Shown here piece after piece: positions 1 through 14,100 of a stretch of DNA of 64,000 bases; positions within the stretch are counted from its first letter, which is position 1, and each line of letters opens with the position of its first letter. The notes beneath the pieces are model-generated. The model did not search any database. It was given only the letters and a program-made list of their open reading frames with translations, and was not told the DNA's origin. The position numbers and the translations under genes are program-made. Source of the DNA: Syncephalis fuscata (Eukaryota > Zoopagomycota > Zoopagomycetes > Zoopagales > Piptocephalidaceae); assembly GCA_025786725.1 (NCBI GenBank), contig JAHLTZ010000002.1, positions 620,001-684,000 of the forward strand. Direction: 5' to 3'.

Positions 1-2
1 TT

Positions 3-5
3 TTA

Positions 6-36
<31 letters not shown>

Positions 37-1017
37 GACATTGGTTCAGGCTTAGGAAATGTATCTCTAAGCCTAGCCCATTCTTCAGCACGTACTGTAT
101 CTTCGCGAGCAAGGAAGCCATGTTGTATTAAGTCTGCAATCTCATAATTCATACCATTCATTTCCCATAGCTCTTCAGCCGTCTCAACAGCTCGTGGCCA
201 TGCCTGCTTAATGTTTACTTCAAGGCCGGCATGTACCAAACGAGCATACATAGCACTGGTCCATGCAACATCATAATAAGGAGCTAGGCCAAATGTAGCG
301 TACATACGGTCAAGAGCAAGTTCTGCAGCCTCTTGTTCGTTCTTTTCAGCTGCCTCAATAGCTTGACGTTCAAACGACTCCATAATCATTAAAAAGTCGC
401 CTTCATATACAATGGGGCCGTAGCGATTGCGATCGGCCAACATTGTTAGGCAAAGATCGGGACGATTAAACCGGATAAGATTACGAATAGCTACAGTCGT
501 GGAACGAGCCGTTAAAAGCAGCGGCGTTCGACGCCACCGAGAAATAATCGGCACAAATAGTTCACAGTCAGCACCGGTACGTAGATTATAAAGTAGTCGA
601 TTAATGGCGGCATGACGTGGCAATTCATGATCGGGCGTTCGTGGCTCAGTCGATGCCCATAACTCTTTAAATTAGTGTGGAATAGGACAGAGACACCAGG
701 TGGTGCACGATGAGCATCTGCTGCCCGCGCGCCGTATTCTTCAAGGGCCTCAATATCGGCGATAAGTGCATCGTTAGTTATAAATTTTCCTTGTTGTGCC
801 AAGCGAAACGATGGAGATCTGTCAACACCTTTACTTTCTAAATATTTAAAATATATAAATAAATAAAATTTTAACTATTTATTAACTTACGAGAATCGCG
901 TTTTTGATATTCAGTGCTGGCTGTAGCCCATCGAGTCGACGTGGTTAGTGATCGACTGGCACGCGTCGCAATACTCGTAAGTAGACGGGCTCCATAAGTT
1001 CCACTTTGCAGCCACAT
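3..1017 (-). CDS. Probable mitochondrial mS27-like (PPR-type) protein
   Basis: The proposed start (1015-1017) opens with a basic, Ser/Thr/Arg-rich segment (MWLQSGTYGARLLTS...) typical of a mitochondrial presequence. One intron of about 58 bp lies near 834-891. The mature part is helical and carries a segment, LADRNRYGPIVYEGDFLMIM, resembling the helix pairs of mitochondrial ribosomal protein mS27 and related PPR proteins; that family match is inferred from remembered motifs. The reading frame changes near 668-673. One extra T in the coding-strand run there joins both parts smoothly (...HTNFKELWASTEP...), so I treat it as a base missing from the sequence. The C-terminus ends in about ten Gln encoded by a CAG repeat just before the stop. 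Expected role: mitochondrial translation. It is divergently arranged with CPSF30 across 268 bp. Confidence 0.55.
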
Positions 1018-1285
1018 GATCTAATTGTTTAACTGGCGTATATCTTGAAATAAATAGTATACAGCCAACAATCGAAAAGCGTAAAATTTAAAAGAATCCA
1101 AAGATCTGTTAGTGCTGTAACTACAATTTGTTTTTTATTAATGTCAACTCGAACTAAGCAGATCAATATTGACTCAATTCGGTATATAGATAGATGCAAA
1201 ACATTGGCCTACTTGCATTCACATCACTTGATCTTTTTATCGGTCTTGTTATTGTTGTTATACGAGTCGCCGCTTATTGTTAACA
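1018..1285. promoter_or_regulatory. Shared divergent promoter region
   Basis: This 268 bp lies between two start codons pointing away from each other (mS27-like protein and CPSF30). It must hold both promoters and 5' leaders. I see no distinct TATA box or other recognisable site. Confidence 0.45.
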
Positions 1286-2350
1286 ATGACGGCCGAGGTA
1301 ATCAAGGCAAAGCCTTATTATAAGGCACTATTAATCGATCCAGAGGATTATGCATTTGATTTTGAAGAATTCATTAAAAATGAAGTAGGCTTGGACGGAG
1401 AAAGACGACGTGCAGGTAAGTAGTTGCTAGCACAACGAGAATGTAGCTAATATAAATGGCCTCTATAACCGTAGATACGTGCCAGTTCTTTGTACGTGGC
1501 CATTGTCCAAGAGGAACACGTTGTCCAAAACGGCACGATGTAGAAATGCAAAAACGACGTAATGCAGTAGTATGCAAGCATGGTTGCGTGCACTGTGTAA
1601 GAAAGGCGATCAGTGCGAGTTTTTACACGAATACAATCTACGCCGTATGCCTGAATGTTGGTTCTTTAGTAAATACGGCGAGTGCTGCAATGGAGAAGAG
1701 TGCTTTACTTGCATGTTGATCCGGAGAAACGTCGCGTTGAATGTCCATGGTATGCACGTGGATTCTGTAAACATGGTAAATAGCTTAATAATACCTATTA
1801 GTCATTAATAGACTAATCAATAAATGAATAGGACCGCATTGTCGTAATAAACATGTTCGACGCGTTATTTGCCAGCTGTATATTAATGGATTTTGCCCAC
1901 TGGGACCAGATTGTCCAAATGGACAGTATCCTTTTTACACTTTTATCAATAATGAATACGTAATATGCGTAAATAATGATTCTTAACACGTTTACTTAGT
2001 CCAAAATACGAATTACCCGTAGTTACTGGCTATAGCGGAGATCGAGGTGGCAGTATTCATGACCGTATGCGTAATGAAGCCGGCGGTGAAGGTGGCGATC
2101 CTATTATTGGCGGTGGAGGGCCACCTCTAGCTAATGGGCCACCACCAACAAACCATAGAATGCCGCAGCATATGGAAAAGGATAGAAACTCAAACCAGCA
2201 GCCAAGAGATGGTCGATATCGGCCCATTAGTGAAGTACAATGCTATAAGGTATAGATAGTTAATTACTAGTCTACCATTATTGCTAACTATCTACAATTT
2301 AATTATAGTGTGGTCAAATGGGCCATTATGCCAATCGTTGTCCAGGCTAG
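1286..2350 (+). CDS. CPSF30/Yth1 polyadenylation factor with zinc knuckle
   Basis: Nuclear pre-mRNA 3'-end processing factor that recognises the poly(A) signal within CPSF. After an N-terminal acidic segment ([20 protein letters not shown]) come five CCCH fingers, with typical pieces [46 protein letters not shown] and [16 protein letters not shown] Gly/Pro-rich linker follows, then a C-terminal CCHC knuckle ([16 protein letters not shown]) directly before the TAG stop. Four introns are recognisable. The knuckle is found in animal and plant CPSF30 but not in baker's yeast Yth1. Two single-base frame breaks lie inside conserved fingers, near 1581 (the expected His-Trp needs one more T) and near 1704-1706 (Cys-Phe-Tyr needs one more T). 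Because flanking frames are conserved, sequence error is more likely than gene death. Confidence 0.93.
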
Positions 2351-2382
2351 ACATTTGCATGCATCTATACAGATGGATCTAG

Positions 2383-2434
<52 letters not shown>

Positions 2435-3530
2435 AAATAGCCTATATATCAATAGGCCACATGGTTTGTTAAATGCCGACAAATGGCTGTTTAGCATAGC
2501 CGTTGTTTATCATGTTTCCATTAGATCGCAATAAATGTATACCTTTATGGTTGGATCCTACAATGGCACTATTTAGTAACTATAGTAAATCTTATACTTA
2601 TTTAGAACGCAAAATAAATTGATTCCTAAATTAGTTGCTTGATTTTTTGCACAAAAAGTGATTGCATAAATCAATAATTGATTGCATGTTTAAACTAGAC
2701 AAAGTGGATTTATTTAATTGATATAGATTGTTGAAAGGTTAACACAATAAATAACATACTGCAATATATTGATACAAATATAATTGAGATTCAGCAAAAG
2801 ATAACAGTTGAGGCAATAAAGTTTTTCTTACTAATTTTTTTCTGCAACTCCGGTAAACCGGTTTCCCAATAAAACAATCATTTGTGGCACTTCCTTTTGC
2901 AGCCACGCGTTTCTTTGCTTTTTACAGTCCTTAAAAGTGCTTTCCTTGCTAGTACAAACTCATCATTGCCAAGTTGGCTTGTTCTTTCGTATAGTTGTCA
3001 TATTATCTGGTTTATTCGAACGTTATTTACAAGGTGAGTTATATGTAAATGAATATTATATAGTATATTATGATATTAATTAATGGCAGTGAACTATTTC
3101 TATTACACGCTAGTCAAAACTTTTAAAAGATTATTGTTGCAGTTATCATTGGGTAAGTTAAATGTGCCATTGTAAAAGCTATGCATAAATATTCCAGTGG
3201 GAATAAAGTGAAATGAATCTGCTGATAGACATGTAAACTATGGACTACCATGTTTGGTTAACATGTTTGATCCATGGCGTCACTTCCATCTAGTACGTTG
3301 TAGCACAAGTATTAATATTATGATATTTAGACATTCTGTCAAGTGATATCATCCCTTATTTCCCTGAAACACTATTAATAACTTACTTAGCTCGACAAGA
3401 TCTTTAATTACTGGCTCTATTGATTGTTGTTAGCAATCTTATTATAATAGTTGCTATTTGTCGTTTTGTTGCTGTTTTTTAGTCTACGGTATACTCACTG
3501 TTTTTAAACGTCCGTTTACGGGCCCAGTGC
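2351..3530. other. Spacer between CPSF30 and the permease leader
   Basis: AT-rich sequence without a convincing coding stretch. Apart from the tetranucleotide repeat at its start I see no recognisable element. The part after about 2,850 is somewhat richer in GC and probably belongs to the promoter or 5' leader of the downstream permease. Confidence 0.5.
2383..2434. repeat. (CTAT)n microsatellite
   Basis: About 13 uninterrupted copies of the tetranucleotide CTAT begin 33 bp after the CPSF30 stop codon, probably in its 3' untranslated region or just beyond. Confidence 0.95.
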
Positions 3531-3623
3531 ATGGGGAACGGTCAAATACGTTGTGCTCTATTTCGTGTTAAGCCGGCCAAGGTCTTGGACCTGCTGATGA
3601 AACATCGTAAACGACGTGATTAG
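3531..3623 (+). promoter_or_regulatory. Candidate upstream ORF in the permease leader
   Basis: A 30-codon open frame (MGNGQIRCALFRVKPAKVLD... ending KHRKRRD, TAG stop) finishes 77 bp before the ATG at 3700. Its codons are more GC-rich than the surrounding leader, and it reads like selected coding sequence. It could be a regulatory upstream ORF attenuating the amino-acid permease, or the small exon of an unrelated gene. It does not resemble the arginine attenuator peptide known from other fungi. No transcript evidence is available. Confidence 0.35.
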
Positions 3624-3699
3624 ACTGTTGTTTATTAATTAGGCAAACTTTATATTATATCAATTCTATTATCGTTGTTGTTTACTGTATCCTATTAGT

Positions 3700-5958
3700 A
3701 TGGATACACCATCTATTTCCAGGTCGTTAAGTATTGACGATGAAAGGGTAAGTGAAACACAAACTATAAATCTCACGATAAACTAATACCAAGCCATGGA
3801 CAAATTAGTCTGTCACATATCATTTAGAAGTGACCCATGATATGCAACAAGTGTCTGCAACATCTGTAACGGCCAATGGTTCGAATTTACCTACATTTAT
3901 TGCACCCGAAGAATCCCATGGCCGATTTTCTACTAGTGGCGACGATGGAACACTAGGCAAAAAGGGAACTGCCATTCCATCGCGTACACCTAACCTTAGT
4001 AATTCTTGGGAGTTTGCCGGTTGGGGACATACCGATGAGTTAAAAATCAATAATGAAGATAGCTCGTCACAGCATTCTAATGGCAAAAGCCAGGATGGCG
4101 AACATACCATTACCAATCCAGAGGCTGGTCAGCAACACGTCAAAAAAGGTCACGCCAAGCTGGGCCAATGGCGAGCCACCTCGATTGCTGGTAACGATTT
4201 AATTGCTTCCGTATTCTACACTATTGGCGTTTGTTTTACGACAGCCGGTCCATACGCGCCCATTTCCCTGCTGCTTGTATCTATTGTGCTATACCCGTTT
4301 CAAAAGATTCTTTCGGAGGTTAGCACTGCACTTCCTATGAATGGCGGTACTTATAACTGTTTATTAAACACAGCAAGTAAATCAGCTGCTAGTGTAGCCG
4401 CTTCTTTATCGCTCATTAGCTACACGGCGACGGCTGTTGTAAGCGCTTCATCCGCCACCGCCTATTTAGCCGGAGAATTACCCGATATATTAACTAAAGA
4501 AATTACTTTTGGTATGACCATTGGTATTCTAGTGCTATTTGCTGCCATTGTTGCTCTAGGCATGGAAGAGTCGTCCATTGTAGCTATGACAATCTTTTGC
4601 GCTCATTGTGTTGCACTTACGGCGCTTATGATTGTCTCGGCTATTTACTGGGGCAATAATGGATCAGATGTATTTATCGATAACTGGAATAATGGCACTG
4701 TTCTCTTTCCCACTGCTAGTTCCATTGCCAGTGCATTATTTCTCGGTTATAGCATTGGACTATTAGGCATTACTGGATTCGAGACCAGTTCAAACTACGT
4801 CGAGGATCAGGGTCAAGGTGTGTTCCCCAAGACGATGCGTAATATGTGGTGGCTAGTCTTGGTGTTTAATACACCCACTGCCATATTTACCATGGCCGTC
4901 CTCCCTCTTGATGTTATACGTGCCAATTCATCCAATGCACTTTCTGTATTGGCTGGCACAGCCGGTGGATCCTGGCTTCGTTGGTGGATCACCATTGATG
5001 CCGTCATTGTATTATGTGCCGGTGTATTGACGGCGTTTGTCGGAGTCAGCGGTCTTATCGTTAGAATGACGGCCGATCGTTTATTACCACAAATTCTACT
5101 TCAACGTAATCGATTTACCGGATCACCACATTGGATTATTTTATCGTTTCTACTGGTTTGCTGTTCACTTTACGCCATTTCTGGTGGTGATGTTACTTCA
5201 CTTTCTGGCGTATTTGCCGTAGCATTTTAGGTGTCATGTGCACATTCGCCTTTGGCAATCTGCTATTGAAATATCGTCGCGATCGACTTCCCCGACCGGT
5301 TCGCACGTCATCTTTGGCGGCATTTGTAGCATTGCTAGCATTTTTGGCAGGTTTAACCGGTAATTTGTATCAACAGCCTATTCTTTTGGCATATTTTATT
5401 GGATATGTTGGTACGCTGCTTCTTATCATGCTAATATTGCTTCACCGTGTTCGATTGGCTAAGACCGCATTCTTCTACGTGGACCGCGTACTTGTTTTGC
5501 ATCGCTGGCCCATTGGTGACTGGTTAATATCGTTAATTCGTGCCTGGACCAAACAACCAGTGGCCTTTTTCACCGACACTGATGAAATTCACATTCTTAA
5601 TAAGGCTGTGCTATATGTCAATCTTAACGAATCAACAGAATGCTTGAAGATCATTCATTTCTACGACAATAACTCGCTAATACTACGTCGTCTCGAGGCT
5701 AGTCGACGCGCATTGGATCAGCTTTATCCAAAAATTACTATTGACTTGGTAAGTATAGATAGTAATATTTTAATACTATTGCTAATATTCATTTTATTCC
5801 ACTAGGTACTTGTTCATGGCAAATTCAATCCTGAAAATATTGAGAAGATTTCTGACCAGCTAAATATTCCCAAATCGCTTATGTTTATGAGCTGTCCTGG
5901 TCCACACTTTCCTTATGGTATTGAAGAACTAAATGGTGTGCGAATTATTATGCTTTAG
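3700..5958 (+). CDS. APC-superfamily amino-acid permease
   Basis: Integral membrane transporter expected to move amino acids across the plasma or vacuolar membrane. A hydrophilic N-terminus of about 110 residues precedes the APC core, which starts KLGQWRATSIAGNDLIASVF and continues through about twelve hydrophobic segments. Typical helix 1 and helix 6 features (GVCFTTAGPYAP; GITGFETSSNYVED) are present. A cytosolic C-terminal domain follows the last helix and crosses an intron at about 5752-5805 into the last exon (VLVHGKFNPENIEKIS). A short first exon with a GTAAGT donor at 3748 is likely, but its splice phase does not fit the next exon unless one base is wrong. The in-frame ATG at 3842 is the alternative start. 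At 5225-5228 the frame stops within a T-run; one additional T restores AVAFLGVMCTFAFG. Confidence 0.85.
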
Positions 5959-6281
5959 TAAATTCAGTATCTATCTGTCATATTTATAAGTTTATAATTT
6001 TATCATTCATTCAAATTAAAAACATAGACATATGTAAAAGTTATACTCCTTTAGTGTACACTGTCCAAACTAATAGACATTTATTTAACATTAATTTTGT
6101 TAAATACTCTAAATACTTGATCGCATTATTATTTATTCTTATTCTTATTTACTATATTACTTAATTACGAATCAACTGAATAATACAGAATGATTGAATA
6201 TTATATTAATCATTAATATTTAAATAGCAATTATTTGAATTTGGATTTATTTTCTGTTTAAGAAGCCTTTCTAACCACTCA
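5959..6281. other. Convergent spacer, 3' ends of permease and uS9m
   Basis: Very AT-rich sequence between two stop codons on opposite strands. It presumably holds both 3' untranslated regions. No structured element is seen. Confidence 0.5.
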
Positions 6282-7363
6282 TTAACGTTTGACCCTATCA
6301 TACCCATGGTGTTAATAAAACGTTAAACAGTCTATAGTTACTACATACCAAGTATACTTCTTGCGAGCTTTGGGTTGACCCGGCTTTTTACGTTCTACAA
6401 CACGCGCATCATGACTAACTAGACCTGCATGACGTAACGCTGGCTTAAGTGTAGGCTCATGGACTAATAGTGCACGTGTAACAGCTAGTCGAATGGCTTC
6501 TGCTTGCCCTATTAACCATAATATTTAATATTTAATATAAATTGATTAATAGACTATTTAACTTACCAGTTGTACCGCCACCACGAACAAGGCACCAAGC
6601 ATTAAATTGTCCAAGTAAATCCGTACGTGTTAATGATTCAACTACTGCTTCACGATCCTCCATACGTACAAAATACGTAGCCAATGGCTTGCCATTAATT
6701 AATACTTGGCCCGTATGTGGTTCATCTGTACGAACAAGCCATACGCGAGCTGACGCTTCCTTTCGCCAACCAAATGCAAATGCCGACCAAATCGGTCAAT
6801 TGTATGCACGGCCATTTGCTGTTTCTGACCAGATTCAGCGCGTTGGAAACTTGCTAAATCCTTTATAACAAGCGGCAAATGCTCTGCCAAACCAGGCTGT
6901 CGCCATACCCGGTTAAGCTTTTCGATAATGCGACGATACTGAGTAGTCGTTAAATCGACACCAAGAATCTGGCTCATACGCTCACGCGATAACCAGCCTG
7001 CACTCGATACTTCAGTAGATTTAGACGCGTCGGCAGTAGTGTTGTTGGCGGTGATAGTCGACTGTGGCACACTGATGGCTAGTCGTTGACGCGTATCTGC
7101 CCATAATTGATCAAGATTAGCCAGAAGATCATTATAGATGGGTTGACCGGTAAAATAGGCCGGTGAACCGGGACGATCGCGTATCGTTATCGTTGATGCA
7201 TCTTGAGTGGCTTCCGAAGCAAATGAACGGTGTGGTAATTGTAGTGCCGACAAGATCGATACATTATTACCGCCACTAGGTGTAAAACGAAGCGTTGTTC
7301 TGGCACTACTATTAACGCGCGCCGTAGACCGGCAGCGGCGACCAGACGTTGGCAAACCGACAT
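6282..7363 (-). CDS. Mitochondrial small-subunit ribosomal protein uS9m
   Basis: Component of the mitochondrial 30S-like subunit; its C-terminal tail reaches the decoding centre. The start at 7361-7363 opens a basic presequence ([16 protein letters not shown]). The uS9 fold shows GERKR...[46 protein letters not shown] and ARKKYTW. Two introns interrupt the C-terminal part. The last one (about 6295-6348) splits the final Trp codon, so that the 13 bp exon at 6282-6294 completes the ending WVKR-stop, close to the universal uS9 C-terminus. Two frame breaks occur. One lies in the invariant RKR-SAR stretch at about 6753, restored by one base. The other lies somewhere in 7280-7355, between presequence and mature part. 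It is convergent with the permease and divergent from MCM3. Confidence 0.9.
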
Positions 7364-7615
7364 CTTGTTGCGGTGATTATACGCGTTTAACCGCACTTTA
7401 CAGGGAAAAGATAGAACTAGTCAAAAGATCGTTAATAAAAAATTATGGAGCGTATTTTGTATTTTGAAATTAGCACAATTGCTCGTCTCGTTCTTCTTTT
7501 TTCTTTCTCTTGTTCTAAATCGTATTTCTTTCTCGATACCGAGTTTTCTAACAGTCGCAGTAAGTCTATAAACTTTCTATTATTGCATAAGCCATAACAA
7601 TAGGCACGCTAGATA
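7364..7615. promoter_or_regulatory. Shared divergent promoter region of uS9m and MCM3
   Basis: A 252 bp spacer between opposite start codons. It contains a pyrimidine-rich stretch near 7480-7530 just upstream of MCM3, and no other site that I can name. Confidence 0.4.
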
Positions 7616-10803
<3,188 letters not shown>

Positions 10804-11132
10804 TTATTTTTATTCTTTTCTCGCACATACACTCTCTCTCTTTCTCTCACTCTATAAATATGAATAAATATAAAAGACTTGTGGTGATGATGTAAAGATG
10901 TAGAGATGAAGATGATGACAATAATGTCCATAATGATTTATAAAGATAAAGGTATGTATATATAATAAGCAATGATTAAGAAAAGAGAAAGAAAGCACAA
11001 ACTAGAAAACACAATCGTAGCAGATCAAACAAGGACGACAAACGAACAAACAAACAAATGATACGATAAAATAACAAGGCATTTGTTGATCCACTAACCA
11101 CAACTATTAATAAATAATAATAGAATCCATTA
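10804..11132. other. Convergent spacer with pyrimidine tract
   Basis: Spacer of 329 bp between the MCM3 stop and the stop of the PRRC2-like gene. A CT-rich tract near 10820-10850 lies within the probable MCM3 3' untranslated region. Nothing else is recognised. Confidence 0.45.
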
Positions 11133-14100
11133 TTATGGTTTACTGGTCCAGGTACGTCGACCATGAATAACACCATTATTACCATTACATTACCATTATT
11201 ATTATTATTATTATTATTATTAAGATGATTTCTTCTTAATGGTCCATTCATATTACTATTATTCATAGTATTGGATATAGTAGTATTAGTATTATGATTA
11301 GTCGTTGGTAAATGATAAACATTACGTCGTGAATTGATCATTAGCATAGAGTGGTGATGTTGTTGCTGTTGCTGTTGATGAGCAGCTGCCGCTACAGCTG
11401 CCGCATAAGCATTTGGATCAAATGTAGCCGTTGATGCTGGTTGTGGACCAGTAGTAGATAATGTTGTCGAATAAACATTGGATAAACCAGTTGATGTTGG
11501 TATAAAAGCCGTTGGAGCCGGATTTAAATGGGGTGATAAATGATGTGGATGTGATAAATGAGGTCCCATCATCGTCATTGTTCCATTACTTGGATGTGAA
11601 TGTTGTTGTTGTTGTTGTTGTTGTAAATGCGGATGATTGTTATTTAATGTATTGTTACTATTGTTGTTCGTATTCGTAGTGGTATGGGTCATACTACTAC
11701 TGCTACTACTGCTACTGCTACTGCTACCACTGCCATTACCATTGTTATTATTATTATTATTGGTATTCAGTGTGGGTTGTACCATCCAACCAGTAGGCAT
11801 ATTGTTTGATAGTGTTGTTGACATCGTCATATGACCATTATTCGGTGTAGCCGTAACAAATGAACCAATATTACCATTGTTATTACCATTACTCGTATTA
11901 CTGCCACTACTATACACTGGATGTGATCCCATAGTAACATAAGCACCTGTGGGCATTGAAGCATTTGATGTTGGTACAGACATGTTATTAGGCGGTGTTG
12001 TCATAGGAATATAGGCTGTAGTAGGTGTAGCAGTCCCTGTTGGATTCATTGTCTGTATCATATGACCTGAAGGCGTCATGGCCCATCCATTACTGGTATG
12101 TCCATGAGATGGATGGTTGGTGGGTAGGGCATATCCACCATAGTATTCATCATCTCACTAGGATGTGGATGTGGATGTCCATTCATTAATCGAGGTGATC
12201 CCATAACTGTAGGTGCTACTGGATAGTATATGAATTGGGAAGGCATGGTCATTGGACGTGGTTGTAGTGGTACTGCTTGTGTCGGATGATGATGCGGATG
12301 ATGGATGATGTGGATGGTGTGGATGATGTTGCTGCATAAAAGTAGGATCATGTTGTGGATGTAGTGTATAATGAGTATTTAATGGACGTGACCCATTATT
12401 ATTGCTTATTATTATGTTGTTGTTGTTGTTGTCTATTACCACCAGAATTGGGTGGACATATATTGTGTACTGGTACTGGTACTGGTACTTGTACAGGCAT
12501 AGGTGTATATGTATAGACAGGATGGGCATAGGCAGCAGCAGATGCAGCATAGGATGAATTCATCATATTATGATGCTGTTGTTGTTGTTGTTGTTGCTGT
12601 AATTGTTGTTGTTGTTGTTGTTGATGATGATGCTGATAATGATGCTGATAATGATGTATTGGAGAAATAGATTGAGTAGATACAAATGGAGGAGATGAAG
12701 CAGAGGATAGATCAGATAAAGCACTACTGCCTGATGGATGATTAGTTGTTAATGATAGAGTATCAGTAGGCGGTGTCAGTAGACCAGATGATTCATTCAC
12801 TGTTAATACTCTTCTATTAGATTCAATATCAATAGTGTCTATTTAGTAGTAATATTAGTATGTATTATATCATATTATATTAATAAATGGTACTTACTCT
12901 TATAGGTGTAGCCGTATTATTACAAGGTTCCCCGTGATTGATAGACATGACATAAGTGGAGGTCATAGTAGTAGATGGATGCATATCCACACAGTACATG
13001 GCTGATTCTTCATTGCCATGACCGTTGTCATTAGTATTATCAAATTCTATAAATAGTATTAATATTAAATATACAACTAGCTAATAATATGAATTACCTT
13101 GATTTGATGTATGAACCCACTCATTATTTTCATAGTCTGTAACATCGGATGTGGTCACCTCAATGGGTTCATCCATTTGACTATCATCCAATTCACTATG
13201 ATGTATTGATAATGAGTCGCCATTACTTGTATCGGCTGATGTGGATGCAGTAGGTGCTGCTTTATCTTTATCGCCACGTCTACGTCCACGTCGACCACGT
13301 CTACTTTTACGAGCACAGACACTTCCTTCTGTATCAGCAGTACTTGCGGTGTCACCATCAGCGTTGTTCAATTCCTTGTCATCCATATTGGTCACATCAT
13401 GTAGCTCTTCCTCGTCATGTTCATCTAATAATGGTGTTTCAGCCGGTGTAGTATTCAAGGTCATTATAGATTCATGATCAAATGATATAGTCGAGTGTTC
13501 ATCATGTTGATACCACGATGATGTATCTGGTTCAGTATCAATGGCATCTTCATGTATGACATCAGTAAAGTCGTCGTAAATGGTATCGGTTGTATCATGG
13601 TCTACCGTAACATTTGGCATATCGAATGTGTCTGTATCTTCTAATTCTGATAATTGATTAGTTGAGTTCGTTTCATATTCTACTTCATGAGTTGATTTTG
13701 CTATTAAATCATTTGATGCATCATTAGTATTTAAATCATCCGTTTGATCATTAATTGATGTCATCGTATTTCTAGAATAGTTTGAATAGTGTGATGGTGC
13801 AGTTGATTCTGACAATATAGACATGGAAGTAGTTGATAATGAAGGTGTTGTTGTTGTTGTTGTATCAGAATTAATTGAATTAATGACTTCATTTGATTTT
13901 AATTGACGCTGTTGTTCCTGTTCCTGTTGTTCTTGTCGTTGTTGTTGAACACGTCTTAAGGCAGGTGGACGATATGGTTGAGCAGTAGCTTTACTGGGTA
14001 CTTCTTGTACTAAAGGTATATCCAATACAACTGGCGCATCATCGGATTTATTCGTTAAAGTTAAATCACAATTTACTGTTTCTGTATCTATACATGTTGA

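Noticed and set aside
670-705. A 32 bp intron in the mS27-like gene (GTGTCT to TTAAAG)
   Set aside because: It would restore the frame, but it is shorter than every other intron here. One additional T in the run at 668-673 explains the break equally well and fits the window-wide pattern.
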